Part shown: positions 7,561 through 15,799 of the stretch, one piece after another
Layout of the letters: each line of letters begins with the position of its first letter
Position numbering within the stretch: the first letter of the stretch is position 1
DNA from: Anaerolineae bacterium
GTDB lineage: Bacteria > Chloroflexota > Anaerolineae > 4572-78 > J111
Direction: 5' to 3'
Assembly (NCBI GenBank): GCA_022071955.1
Contig: JAJVIM010000025.1
Location: forward strand, 113,753 to 177,752
DNA: 64,000 nucleotides
The notes under the pieces: generated by a model
What the model was told of the DNA's origin: nothing
The model's database searches: none
Seen by the model: the letters and a program-made list of their open reading frames with translations, nothing else
Translations under genes and position numbers: made by a program

Positions 7561-8613
7561 ATGACTCATCAACCCGGATTTGTGATTTTGCTCGGCTCCG
7601 GCGAAACCGCGCCCAGCATTCGCAAAGTGTACGATTGGCTCTTTAGCCAGCTTCCGCCCGCGCCGCGAGTGAGGGTGTTGGAAACGCCGGCCGGTTTCGA
7701 GCCGAATTCTGACAAAGTGGCCCAACGCGTGGCCGATTTTTTCAGCCACAACCTGCAAAATTACCGGCCCCAAACGGAGGTGATCCCGGCGCGCAAGCGG
7801 AACACCCCCTTCAGCCCGGACAACCCCAAAATTGTTTCGCCGCTGCTCCAGGCCGATGTGATTTTTATGGGGCCGGGTAGTCCCACCTACGCCGTGCGCC
7901 AGTTGCAGGATACGCTGGCCTGGCACACGCTGGTCGCTCGCCACCGGCTGGGCGCGTCGCTGATTTTGGCCAGCGCCACCACCATCGCCTTTAGCGCCCA
8001 CGCCCTGCCCGTGTACGAAATTTACAAAGTGGGTGAAGAACTGCACTGGCATTTGGGGCTTGATTTTTTTGGGCTGTACGGCCTGTCGTTGGTGCTGGTG
8101 CCGCACTGGAATAACATTGAAGGCGGGACCGAGCTGGATACCAGCCGTTGCTACATGGGGCAGGCTCGCTTTGAAAAGTTGATGGCTTTGCTGCCGCCAC
8201 GCCAAACGGTGGTGGGCATTGATGAGCACACGGCGCTGGTGCTGGACCCCGCCGGCCAAACCTGCCACGTTATGGGCAAAGGCCACGTCACCCTGTTGCG
8301 CGGCCACGATCGGCGGCAGTTTGCTGCCGGTCAGCAGTTTGAAATTACCCAGTTGGGCGCGTTCAACAGCCCGCCGCCGGAAACCATTGTCCCACCCAAT
8401 ATTTGGGAACAGGTGCGGCAGGCTCACGCCAGAGACCAGACCGCCGGGTCGCCGGAGCCGCCGCCGCAGGTGCTGGCGCTGGTAGAGCAGCGCCAGGCCG
8501 CCCGCCAGCGCAAAGATTGGGCCGCCGCCGACGAACTACGCGATAAAGTTGCCGATTTCGGTTGGCTGGTAAAGGATACCCCCGCCGGCCCGGAGCTGGA
8601 ATTTCAAAATTGA
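7561..8613 (+). CDS. S51/cyanophycinase-like protein fused to a CysRS-type C-terminal helical segment
   Basis: 350 residues. Residues 1-250 look like the class-I glutamine amidotransferase/peptidase S51 fold: start FVILLGSGETAPS, FMGPGSPTYAVRQLQ, and LILASATTIAFSAHALPVY where S51 enzymes carry the nucleophile Ser. The canonical G-x-S-A-G is not exact here, so activity is uncertain. The last ~50 residues (VLALVEQRQAARQRKDWAAA, then ADELRDKVADFGWLVKDT and an A-G-P-E-L-E-F end) match the C-terminal end of cysteinyl-tRNA synthetases, which contacts the anticodon side. No CysRS catalytic core is present. The ATG at 7561 has AGGATAAAG upstream; a longer in-frame start at 7435 would overlap the hydrolase and is rejected. 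Confidence 0.65.
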   Translation: MTHQPGFVILLGSGETAPSIRKVYDWLFSQLPPAPRVRVLETPAGFEPNSDKVAQRVADFFSHNLQNYRPQTEVIPARKRNTPFSPDNPKIVSPLLQADVIFMGPGSPTYAVRQLQDTLAWHTLVARHRLGASLILASATTIAFSAHALPVYEIYKVGEELHWHLGLDFFGLYGLSLVLVPHWNNIEGGTELDTSRCYMGQARFEKLMALLPPRQTVVGIDEHTALVLDPAGQTCHVMGKGHVTLLRGHDRRQFAAGQQFEITQLGAFNSPPPETIVPPNIWEQVRQAHARDQTAGSPEPPPQVLALVEQRQAARQRKDWAAADELRDKVADFGWLVKDTPAGPELEFQN

Positions 8614-8708
8614 CATAACCCGACCCATTGGTATAGTATCGGCAGAAAGTTTGTCAGAAGTTATTTGTCACTCGTTGCGTATAATTACACCGTCAACTAA
8701 GTTTTCGG

Positions 8709-8790
8709 GATTTTTGAGCGTCGTTCCCGCACGCTTTTAGCGGGAATCTATCCCTGTAGATGCCCGATAAAAACATTCGGGCATGACGGC
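8709..8790. repeat. Dispersed double-hairpin repeat, copy B
   Basis: Second copy of the element at 1111-1193, same orientation, sharing ttttgagcgt, TTCCCGCACGCTTTTAGCG and the GATGCCCGATAAAAACATTC hairpin. It occupies most of the 261-bp space between the S51-like gene and the VanW gene. A possible -10 (TATAAT, 8680-8685) lies just before it. Confidence 0.8.
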
Positions 8791-8874
8791 TGAATTATCG
8801 AAAGTTCTACATGACTTTGTTTACAGTGTAATAATGTACCGCTGACAACTAATCAATGACCACCAGGAATCGGT

Positions 8875-10722
8875 ATGCTGAACCAGATTAGCCGGACCAT
8901 CAAAATAAACGCCCCAAAACATCCCAGTTTGTGGCTGCCGCTGCTGTTTGTGGCTTTTACCGGCGGCGTGCTGGTGCTGCTGGTGTTTGCCATGCTGGTG
9001 TATCAGCTTATCTTTTTGCAGCGCGCCTATCCGGGCGTGTCGGTGGCCGGGCTGGATGTGGGCGGCATGACTCGCCCGGAAATTATGTCGGCTATCAACA
9101 CGCTGGGCCACGAACGGCTGAGCCGGCCCATCACCATTCGGGTAGACAACAACCAGCAGTGGACGTTTACCGGCCAACAACTGGGCATGCAGGTTGATGT
9201 GGTTGCTACCGCCGACCTCGCTTTTGCCGTGGGCCGGCAGGGCAACCTGCTGGCCGATATGCTGACGCATCTGTCGCTTTATTCCCGGCCGGTTGATGTG
9301 GAGCCGCTGTTTCGCTATGATGATGGCCCCACCACCGCCATTTTGCAGCAACTAAGCCAGGTCGTCGATTACCCACCCCGGGATGCCCGCCTGCAAATTG
9401 GCCCGGATGGCAGCGTGGAAGTGACGCTGGCGCAGCGCGGCCGGCGGCTGCACATTGGCGCCACCCGGCCGCTCATTGAGGCCGCCATTTTTGGCGATGG
9501 GCCGCAGGTGATCGATGCGTTTACCCAGCAGGTGCTGCCGGCCATCGATACCGCCGATGTGGCCCCGGTGCAGCAGCAGGCTCGCCAGTTGTTGAGCCAG
9601 CCGTTTGTATTGCAGGTTGAGGACGGCGGCACGTGGCAAATTTTGCCCGCGGACCTGGCCTCGCTGATCACTGTGGCAGAAAATAACGACGACAGCGGGA
9701 AACCGGTGGTCAGCCTGCAACTGGCCCCGGAAAAATTGATGCCCTATTTTGAACAGATTATCACCGCCACCAACACCCTGCCGCAGGATGCCAAACTCTA
9801 TTTTAACGAGGAGAGCAACCAGCTTGAGGTTATCGAACCCAGCCGTAACGGTCGCGAACTGGATGTGGCCGCGGCGCAGCAGTTAGTGACCGCAGCGGTA
9901 TCGCAGGGGGCGCATGGCGTGAATTTGCCGGTGCGAACCATCCTGCCCCGGGTGTCCAGCGACAACCTTGACAGCCTGGGGATTACCGCCAACGTGGCCG
10001 AGGCGACCTCGTACTTTAAAGGCTCCAGCGCCGGCCGGATGCACAACATTGAAGTGGCGGCCTCAAAATTTAACGGGGTGCTGGTGCCGCCCGGCGAAAT
10101 ATTCTCGTTTAACGATAATCTGGGTGAAGTGACCAAAGAACAGGGCTACGATGAGTCGCTGATTATTTTTGGCAATCGCACCACGCTGGATGTTGGCGGC
10201 GGTGTATGCCAGGTGAGCACCACCGCTTTTCGGGCGGCTCTTTTTGGCGGCTTTGAACTGGTTGAGCGCTGGGCGCACGCTTACCGGGTAAGCTGGTACG
10301 AAACCAACTCGGCGCCGGGGCTGGATGCCACCATCTACACGCCCGATGTCGATTTTAGGTTCCGCAACGATACTGACCATTACCTGCTCATCCAAACCGA
10401 AACCGATTTGGATGAGGGCACCGTCACCTTTAAATTTTTTGGCACGCCCACCAACCGAGAGGTTGAAGTAAGCGAGCCGCTGATTGAAAACAAAGTCGCG
10501 CCGGCCCCACCCGCCTACGAAGAAGTGTCTAACCTGCCGGCAGGCACCATTAAACAGGTAGATTGGGCCATAGAGGGGATGGACGTAACCATCAATCGTG
10601 TGGTAAAAATAGATGACAGGGTGCTGCACGAGGACAAAATTGTGAGCCACTACCAGCCCTGGCGCGCGGTTTATCAGGTGGGCGCGGGCACACGTATCCC
10701 CGGCCCGCCTCCGCGCAATTGA
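8875..10722 (+). CDS. VanW-family membrane-anchored cell-wall protein
   Basis: 615 residues with a cytoplasmic N terminus, one transmembrane helix at about 22-45 and an external remainder. Residues about 75-330 hold two repeats of the putative peptidoglycan-binding domain that usually precedes VanW (PGVSVAGLDVGGMTRPEI at the first). Residues about 380-510 are the VanW domain: NGVLVPPGEIFSFNDNLG, GGGVCQVSTTAFRAALFGG and the WYETNSAPGLDATIY end. The C-terminal ~100 residues are a beta-rich G5-like or linker segment. VanW proteins occur beside cell-wall genes in Gram-positive-type envelopes; biochemical function is unknown. Start ATG 8875 has AGGAA seven bases upstream. It stands alone after the 8709 repeat. 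Confidence 0.85.
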   Translation: MLNQISRTIKINAPKHPSLWLPLLFVAFTGGVLVLLVFAMLVYQLIFLQRAYPGVSVAGLDVGGMTRPEIMSAINTLGHERLSRPITIRVDNNQQWTFTGQQLGMQVDVVATADLAFAVGRQGNLLADMLTHLSLYSRPVDVEPLFRYDDGPTTAILQQLSQVVDYPPRDARLQIGPDGSVEVTLAQRGRRLHIGATRPLIEAAIFGDGPQVIDAFTQQVLPAIDTADVAPVQQQARQLLSQPFVLQVEDGGTWQILPADLASLITVAENNDDSGKPVVSLQLAPEKLMPYFEQIITATNTLPQDAKLYFNEESNQLEVIEPSRNGRELDVAAAQQLVTAAVSQGAHGVNLPVRTILPRVSSDNLDSLGITANVAEATSYFKGSSAGRMHNIEVAASKFNGVLVPPGEIFSFNDNLGEVTKEQGYDESLIIFGNRTTLDVGGGVCQVSTTAFRAALFGGFELVERWAHAYRVSWYETNSAPGLDATIYTPDVDFRFRNDTDHYLLIQTETDLDEGTVTFKFFGTPTNREVEVSEPLIENKVAPAPPAYEEVSNLPAGTIKQVDWAIEGMDVTINRVVKIDDRVLHEDKIVSHYQPWRAVYQVGAGTRIPGPPPRN

Positions 10723-10800
10723 ACTTTACAATATTTTGATCTGTTGTATCATCAAGCCTGTGAGCCAACCCGGCTCAACAGACCTCCGGGGAGAATAGAC

Positions 10801-12501
10801 TTGTCTGGCGAAACCGTACTGGCCGTTGATGACCGGTCAGACAGCCTGAATTTTTTGCGCGAGTATGTGTTGGAGCCAAACGGCTACCGGATGATCCAGG
10901 CGCGTGATGGCTCCGATGCGTTGAATCTGGTGCTGTCAAAAAAAGTTGACCTGATCATTTCTGATCTGGTGATGCCCAAAATGGGCGGCCTGGAACTGCT
11001 GGAAGCCCTGCGTGACAGAGACATCGACATCCCCGTTATTTTGATGACGTTTCACGGCTCAGAAGGCACCGCCGTGCGCGCCTTTCGGTTGGGGGCGCGT
11101 GATTACATCATCAAACCCTTTGCCATCGATGAAATGCTCAACGCCATCGACCGGGCGCTGTCAGAATCCCGGTTGCGGCAAGAGCGCGACCGCTTAACCC
11201 ACACCGTTCTCAAAATTAATCAACAACTGGAAAACCGGGTGCAGGAACTGCGTTTTTTGTACGGCATTGGCCGCTCGGTCACGTCGCTGCAGGATTTGCA
11301 GAAAATTCTCAACCGCATTGTTGAAGCCGCCGCCTACCTGACCAAAGCCGAAGAAAGCTCGCTGATGCTGATTGACGAAGCCTCCGGCGATCTGTACCTG
11401 CGCGCCGCCCGCGGCATCAACGAGCGCAACGCCACCAGTTTTCGCATAAAAATGCACGACAGCATCGCCGGGCAGGTCATTCAGTCGGGCCGGCCAATTA
11501 TGATTGGCGGGCTAAACCGCGACGACTCGTTCAAAGTAAAAACCGGCTACTTTGTGAAATCGCTGCTCAACGTGCCGCTCAAGGTTAAAGATCGAATGAT
11601 CGGCGTGCTGGCGGTCAACAATCGCACCACGGTTAAGGCTTTCACCGAGCGCCATTTGAACCTGTTGATGGCCCTGGCCGATTACGCCAGCGTGGCCATT
11701 GAAAACGCGCGGCTGTACGCCCGGCTGGCGTCGGATGTGGACCGCGCCGAGCAATCCAGCCGCGAGCTGGAAAATCTGGTTGAAGCCCGGACCGCGGCGT
11801 TGCAGGTGGCCAACGCCCAGCTCCTCAAATCTGAAAAACTGGCGGCGCTGGGTTATCTGGCCGCCGGCGTGGTCAACGAGCTGAACGCGCCTATCAACAG
11901 CGCGCTGGACCATCTGCAAACTATTCAGGCCGGTTTGTTGCCGGAGCAGCAGCAGGTTGTCACCTCACTGGAGCGTGATTTGCTGCGTTGCCAGGAAACG
12001 GTAGAGAGCTTGCTCAACTTCTCCGGCCAGCAGTCGTACCAGTTTCAAAATGTCTACCTCAACGATATTATTCAGGCGGCGTGGGCCAGATTTGCCGATG
12101 AAGACTCGCTTGGGGAAACAATGGAATTTGTGAGCGGTTTGGACCCGCAACTGCCGCTGGTTAAAGCCGACAGCACCCAATTGGAGCAGGCGCTGTTTTA
12201 TCTGTTCAGAAACGCTCACCAAACCATGCCAAACGGCGGCACGCTGCGGGTCACCAGCCGGGCCGTGGGCAGCCACATTCAGGTTATCATCAGCGATACC
12301 GGCCCCGGCCTGTCGCCGGAAAATGTGCGCCACATTTTTGATCCGTTTTACGGCGGCGCGGACCGGTCTGCGCCGCAGGGGCGCGGGCTGGACCTGTCGA
12401 TCACCCAGGCTATCATTGAGCGGCATCGCGGCACCATCGAGGTGGAAAGCCACCCCGGCCAGGGTACCACGTTTACCATTCAACTGCCGCGGAAAAATTG
12501 A
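10801..12501 (+). CDS. Hybrid response regulator-GAF-kinase protein lacking the phospho-acceptor His
   Basis: 566 residues from a TTG start with GGGGAGA seven bases upstream; a frame extension to 10744 exists but has no such site. Domains: receiver domain 5-125 with acidic pair VDDRSD, phosphorylation Asp55 in LIISDLVMPKMGG, and Lys in YIIKPF; coiled region 130-160; GAF domain about 165-315; coiled linker; HisKA-like region with LAALGYLAAGVVNELNAP, where N359 stands exactly where kinases have His (usually VAHELNNP); HATPase domain with RNAHQTM, DTGPGLS and RGLDLSI. ATP-binding motifs remain mostly intact, but without His autophosphorylation of the usual kind is not possible. It may be a receiver-controlled ATPase scaffold or a pseudokinase. 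The sequence at the Asn codon is AAC. Confidence 0.82.
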   Translation: MSGETVLAVDDRSDSLNFLREYVLEPNGYRMIQARDGSDALNLVLSKKVDLIISDLVMPKMGGLELLEALRDRDIDIPVILMTFHGSEGTAVRAFRLGARDYIIKPFAIDEMLNAIDRALSESRLRQERDRLTHTVLKINQQLENRVQELRFLYGIGRSVTSLQDLQKILNRIVEAAAYLTKAEESSLMLIDEASGDLYLRAARGINERNATSFRIKMHDSIAGQVIQSGRPIMIGGLNRDDSFKVKTGYFVKSLLNVPLKVKDRMIGVLAVNNRTTVKAFTERHLNLLMALADYASVAIENARLYARLASDVDRAEQSSRELENLVEARTAALQVANAQLLKSEKLAALGYLAAGVVNELNAPINSALDHLQTIQAGLLPEQQQVVTSLERDLLRCQETVESLLNFSGQQSYQFQNVYLNDIIQAAWARFADEDSLGETMEFVSGLDPQLPLVKADSTQLEQALFYLFRNAHQTMPNGGTLRVTSRAVGSHIQVIISDTGPGLSPENVRHIFDPFYGGADRSAPQGRGLDLSITQAIIERHRGTIEVESHPGQGTTFTIQLPRKN

Positions 12502-12539
12502 ACTGACCAACCCCGCCGTGCAAACCCGTTTAAAAAACA

Positions 12540-12567
12540 AAAAGTGAAACGCCGCGCTGCGTCTCAC
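12540..12567 (-). terminator. Rho-independent terminator of bioY
   Basis: AAGTGAAACGC and GCGTCTCACTT form an 11-bp stem with one mismatch around CGCGCT. Read on the minus strand it is followed by TTTTTGTTTTTT, so it ends the bioY transcript; it may also serve the convergent kinase gene. Confidence 0.75.
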
Positions 12568-12593
12568 TTGTAGATTGTTAGTTTCCGGGGCAG

Positions 12594-13151
12594 TTACGAC
12601 AGAAACAGCCGTTTGCCGCTTTCTGCAACGCCAGCAGCGATGGCGGCTTTGCCCAGATCAATCAGAATGAACGGGGCCACCCCGGCAACCCAGGCGGTTT
12701 GCCAGCTCCCCAGCATTACGGCCAGCCAGCTCGCGCCCACGGCGTAAATAACCAGCGCGCCCACAATCGCGGCCACAAAGTTACCCCACCAGCTTTTAAT
12801 GGCAAAGCGTTCGGCCAGCCAGCCGGCGGCAAAGGCAGCCGGCGCAAAGCCGATCAAATAACCGGCCGTTGGCCCAAACAGGGCAGCCGGCCCCAGGCCT
12901 TTGGCATCCAGCGGCAGGCCGGTGGCAATCAACCCCAGGTAAGCCAGTTGAGCCAGCGCGCCGCCGCGAGCGCCCAGTACCAGCCCGGACAGCACTACGG
13001 CCAGCGTTTGCAGCGTAACGGGCACCGGCGTAAATGGCAGGTAGACGGTGATTTTGGCCGTGAGGGCAGTGAGAATGGTGAACACTGAAATTGCCGCAAT
13101 GCTGCGCCACACAGTTTGGTTAAAGTAAAGCGTTAACGATTTGGTTTGCAT
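12594..13151 (-). CDS. bioY: Biotin transporter BioY (ECF S component)
   Basis: BioY is the biotin-binding membrane component of an energy-coupling-factor importer, able to work alone or with EcfA/A'/T. 185 residues with about six hydrophobic helices. Typical landmarks are KITVYLPFTPVPVTLQTLAV, LGARGGALAQLAYL, LPLDAKGLGPAALFGPTAGY and GYLIGFAPAAFAAGWLAE. The ATG has AGGAGGAAG ahead of it. No ecfAT genes are nearby, as is common. The promoter region contains a 9-bp perfect inverted repeat that could be a biotin-responsive operator. A terminator follows the gene. Confidence 0.93.
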   Translation of the reverse strand: MQTKSLTLYFNQTVWRSIAAISVFTILTALTAKITVYLPFTPVPVTLQTLAVVLSGLVLGARGGALAQLAYLGLIATGLPLDAKGLGPAALFGPTAGYLIGFAPAAFAAGWLAERFAIKSWWGNFVAAIVGALVIYAVGASWLAVMLGSWQTAWVAGVAPFILIDLGKAAIAAGVAESGKRLFLS

Positions 13152-13179
13152 AAAATACTTCCTCCTAATAGGTATAATA

Positions 13180-13206
13180 CCGGCAATATCAAACCTTTAT
13201 TGCCGG
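13180..13206 (-). promoter_or_regulatory. Inverted repeat upstream of bioY, possible operator
   Basis: CCGGCAATA (13180-13188) and TATTGCCGG (13198-13206) are exact inverted copies separated by nine bases. A possible -10 (TATTAT on the minus strand, 13179-13174) overlaps its edge. The position suits a repressor site controlling bioY; the sequence does not match the BirA or BioR sites I know. Confidence 0.5.
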
Positions 13207-13277
13207 AAAAGGCTTTAACAGCGGCCAGGTTATTTTGCCGGGCCGCAAATTAGCTGAGTCGTGAAACGGGAATTCCG

Positions 13278-13673
13278 TTAGCCCCGGGATTTACGGCTTT
13301 TTGTGGGCAACTTATCAGCTTTGCGATAACGGTTTTTCTTGAGGGGAACTGGGATGGCAAAATCAACTTCAAGCGGGTCTACGCTGACAACTTCCAGTTC
13401 GGCCAGGCAATGCTGGCAGGTGACTGGCTGGCCTTCTCGAACGTTGGCATTCAACCGAATTGTTGTTTCGCATTCGGGGCAGCCTACTTCGATGACCAAC
13501 CGCTTTTTTGGATGATTTGACACACGTATCAGTTCAAAATCATCAGATTCATCATCAACAAATTTGATGACGAAAGTGGTACGGCAATTGGGGCAGACAA
13601 ACCGTTGTCCATCTTGAACCCGTGACCCTATCTTAACCAAGAACTCGCACTCAGGGCAGGGAACTCCCATCAT
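13278..13673 (-). CDS. Tandem LysW-like zinc-ribbon protein, unknown function
   Basis: 131 residues with two copies of a CPxC-type zinc ribbon: CPECEFLVKIGSRVQDGQRF then CPNC at residues 5-33, and CPECETTIRLNANVREGQ then CQHC at about 66-94, followed by LAELEVVSVDPLEVDF. The second copy is strikingly like the amino-group carrier LysW/AmoA, which has one such ribbon and ends in EDWGE. That C-terminal attachment motif is absent; instead the tail is basic (KKNRYRKADKLPTKSRKSRG), suggesting nucleic-acid or phospholipid contact rather than lysine biosynthesis. No lys or arg genes are adjacent. Two ATGs (13673, 13670) are possible; AAGGACAGG precedes them. It has its own promoter. Confidence 0.72.
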   Translation of the reverse strand: MMGVPCPECEFLVKIGSRVQDGQRFVCPNCRTTFVIKFVDDESDDFELIRVSNHPKKRLVIEVGCPECETTIRLNANVREGQPVTCQHCLAELEVVSVDPLEVDFAIPVPLKKNRYRKADKLPTKSRKSRG

Positions 13674-13717
13674 TTGAACCTGTCCTTATTCCAAAGAAAC
13701 TGATCAAAACTTTGTAC

Positions 13718-13745
13718 ATGATATGCTTTTTGTAAATTCAGACAA
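13718..13745 (-). promoter_or_regulatory. Promoter of the zinc-ribbon gene
   Basis: On the minus strand TTGTCT (13745-13740), 16 bp, TATCAT (13723-13718). The predicted leader is about 40 bases. It separates this gene from the candidate RNA transcript that ends at about 13803. Confidence 0.45.
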
Positions 13746-13802
13746 ATATAATTGGCGCGTGTGAGGGAATTTTGCGGTTCAAACGGTGGGGTTTGATCTG
13801 CC

Positions 13803-13997
13803 AAAACAAAAAAGCCTGGCTGCCAAGTGACAGCCAGGCTGATGAGTATTCGTTTGCGTGCGAAAGGCTGGCGGCGGCCAGCCTTCGCGTTTTACATACG
13901 CATACTCCTTCCTTTTTTGCTCTATCTTCTTTCTTCCCAATCAGGTTCCCATTTTGAGTGCGGCTGCACTCCTTCCCACATCAGTCTTAGCTAAGAC
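13803..13997 (-). ncRNA. Candidate small structured RNA with its own terminator
   Basis: The minus strand shows a complete small transcription unit with no long frame. TATAAT stands at 14009-14004; the start would fall on a perfect 14-bp palindrome (13984-13997). Downstream come a hairpin AGTGC-AGCC-GCACT, a GGAAGGAGT ribosome-binding-like site followed by ATG CGT ATG TAA (a three-codon micro-ORF at 13903-13892), a long hairpin GCGAAGGCTGG/CCAGCCTTTCGC, and a strong terminator: AGCCTGGCTG / CAGCCAGGCT stem (13813-13840) with a TTTTTTGTTTT tail. Length would be about 195 bases. It does not look like 6S, tmRNA, RNase P or SRP RNA. It could be an attenuator-type leader for the zinc-ribbon gene, but that gene seems to have its own promoter. 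Confidence 0.45.
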
Positions 13998-14009
13998 GGC
14001 CTCATTATA
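13984..14009 (-). promoter_or_regulatory. -10 box with overlapping palindromic operator-like site
   Basis: TATAAT on the minus strand (14009-14004) followed within seven bases by the perfect palindrome GTCTTAGCTAAGAC (13984-13997), which would cover the transcription start. The -35 region is poor (AAGAAA at 17 bp), so an activator or weak basal activity may apply. Confidence 0.45.
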
Positions 14010-14093
14010 CCCAATGTGCTTCATCGTTTCTTGACTAAAATACTACTGTTATCTGTCGCCCGGCCAACGCCGCGGGCCGGCCTTTAAACAGGA

Positions 14094-14124
14094 AAAAAGC
14101 CGAGCTGCCACGACCCGGCTTTTT
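14094..14124 (-). terminator. Terminator downstream of the patatin gene
   Basis: AAAAAGCCG (14094-14102) pairs perfectly with CGGCTTTTT (14116-14124). On the minus strand the stem ends in TTTTTTCC. The 120 bp between it and the patatin stop contain no gene, but have TGTCAA-ATTAA-TTGACA, another small inverted repeat, beside a TATAGT hexamer. Confidence 0.65.
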
Positions 14125-14248
14125 GAGGAGGAGAAGAGGTGTCAATTAATTTGACAAGGCCACTATACCCCAAGTTTGGCCCGGTCACTTGACGGGCATG
14201 CAACGCCGTTTGGCCGCAAACCCTACGCTCGGCAAACGGCCGCAGCGT

Positions 14249-15427
14249 TCAGTTTCTCAATCGCTGGGGGAGGTGATGGGGGTGGTTGTCTCGCAAAAAG
14301 ATGTGCAGGCGCAACAGAAAATCGCGCATGGTGGTTTGCCCGGCGTCAATCAACGCCTGGGCGCGGATGGCGCTCAGTTCAAAATCGGTGGTGCCGTAAC
14401 CCTGCGCTGGCAGCCGGCAGACGCCATCGGCGTAGGCGTCGATGACCAGCTTGTCGTGGCCGCGCAGCATGGTGTTGATCAACTGAGTTACCCGTTGGGT
14501 AGCGGCCAGGCTTTTCAAATCGAGCGGAAATTTTGGTTCGGGGCGCGGGGCTTCGGCCACATTCAGGGCAGAGATGCCGGCAACGGGCAGTTCTTCGTCA
14601 ATGAGCAGACCAACGGCGTACACGCCGTCGTGCGCCCCCATCATATCCAAAATTTCCGGTTCGGTGGAGATGAGCAGTTCGATGGGAAAGTTTGAGAGCA
14701 CGCCGCCATCAACCACCACGTGGCCAGTAATGTTTTGCCCCCGGTACGGCCCCCACTCTGCCTGCCAGCGTACTTCTTGCCAGACAAAAGGGATACTCAT
14801 CGACATTCTGATAGCGGCCACAACCGGGCAGTGGGGGGCGGTGCGGTGGTTGAGCACCAATATTTTGCCGGCGGTGGTATCTGAGGCCACCACGGTGAGG
14901 TCTTTGGCGGTGCGCTGGTTAAATTCGGCCAGGGTTACGCCGCCCAGATTGCGGCCGTTTTGGTTCAGCCGGTCGGTGAGCCAATCAACCAGCGCCTGGC
15001 CGGAATAAAGGCCGCCTTTTTCAACAAAGGAGAAAAGCTGGCGAAAAATCGACAGCCGCAGCAGCCCATTCATCAGATGGGCGTCAAGTTTGCGTTCGGC
15101 CGCTTCGGTGACAAAAGGCAAATCGATGGCTCTGAAGATAAGGTTCATCAGGCTGTCGTCAATTTCCTGGGGGCTGAATTTATCCGGCACATCCATAAAC
15201 GTTGAGAAACGGGGTTTGCCGTCGGGGAGTTTTTCATCAACGGCCTCGCGCAGTTCGGCGGCGTTGTAACCGGCGGCCAGCATCGCCGCCGTAATGGCCC
15301 CCGCCGAGGTACCCAACACCCGGCCGGCGGTGTACCCTTGCGCCTCAAATTCTTGCAGCGCGCCAACAAATACCAGCCCCTTGGCCCCGCCGCCTTCAAA
15401 AACCAGATTGTAATCGTAATCGGCCAT
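14249..15427 (-). CDS. Patatin-like phospholipase
   Basis: A Ser-Asp dyad lipid acyl hydrolase. 392 residues. The oxyanion loop FEGGGAKGLVFVGAL lies at residues 9-23, the nucleophile elbow is LGTSAGAI near residue 40, and the catalytic Asp is in VVDGGVLSNFP near residue 240. The protein lacks a signal peptide, so it acts in the cytoplasm. The frame extends to 15487, but ATG 15427 has GGGAG six bases upstream and yields a normal N terminus; the extension is translation of a 42-bp dispersed repeat. A terminator lies downstream at 14094. Substrate unknown; bacterial patatins include lipases and ExoU-like effectors, and nothing here points to secretion. Confidence 0.88.
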   Translation of the reverse strand: MADYDYNLVFEGGGAKGLVFVGALQEFEAQGYTAGRVLGTSAGAITAAMLAAGYNAAELREAVDEKLPDGKPRFSTFMDVPDKFSPQEIDDSLMNLIFRAIDLPFVTEAAERKLDAHLMNGLLRLSIFRQLFSFVEKGGLYSGQALVDWLTDRLNQNGRNLGGVTLAEFNQRTAKDLTVVASDTTAGKILVLNHRTAPHCPVVAAIRMSMSIPFVWQEVRWQAEWGPYRGQNITGHVVVDGGVLSNFPIELLISTEPEILDMMGAHDGVYAVGLLIDEELPVAGISALNVAEAPRPEPKFPLDLKSLAATQRVTQLINTMLRGHDKLVIDAYADGVCRLPAQGYGTTDFELSAIRAQALIDAGQTTMRDFLLRLHIFLRDNHPHHLPQRLRN

Positions 15428-15446
15428 AGTACGCTCCCTTGAAAAT

Positions 15447-15488
15447 AGCGCCGCAGGCCGGGGGGCTTGGGGGGTAGCTCCCCCCAAT
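15447..15488. repeat. 42-bp GC-rich dispersed repeat, copy A
   Basis: Begins agcgccgcaggccgggggg and ends tccccccaat. It matches 51021-51062 at 41 of 42 positions. Each copy lies just upstream of a minus-strand gene (patatin here, pfk there) in the same orientation relative to it. Confidence 0.85.
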
Positions 15489-15565
15489 AACCATTTTCGT
15501 TGTCGGTGTCGAACCCCCGGTTCTGTCGGACTCCTCTGAAAATAAACGAATTGCGAATTGCGGAC

Positions 15566-15593
15566 GTGGGGGCGGTTCTCGAACCGCCCCTAC
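15566..15593. repeat. Palindromic GTAGGGGCG-type repeat
   Basis: A near-perfect palindrome, GTGGGGGCGGTTC then TCGAACCGCCCCTAC, flanked by heptads of the AATTGCG type. Related copies are at 24690-24717 and 55432-55459 and a split one at the window end. The rest of 15489-15799 holds similar repeat debris and no gene. Confidence 0.75.
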
Positions 15594-15799
15594 CCAGTGT
15601 TCACCCGTCCTACGGGGAGGCTTCGCTCTGCCGGGGACAGGCATTCTTTGTTGCGGTATCGCAGATTCGGTTTGTCTCTTGCTGATCCTTCGCCCGCTCG
15701 CTGCCCAAATTTTGGCGAAAAAGGCGATGATGTAAACTATACAATGGCTGAATTCATAGCGCAACTCCCTTTTTTAACATGGCTAATTTGGGCAATGAT

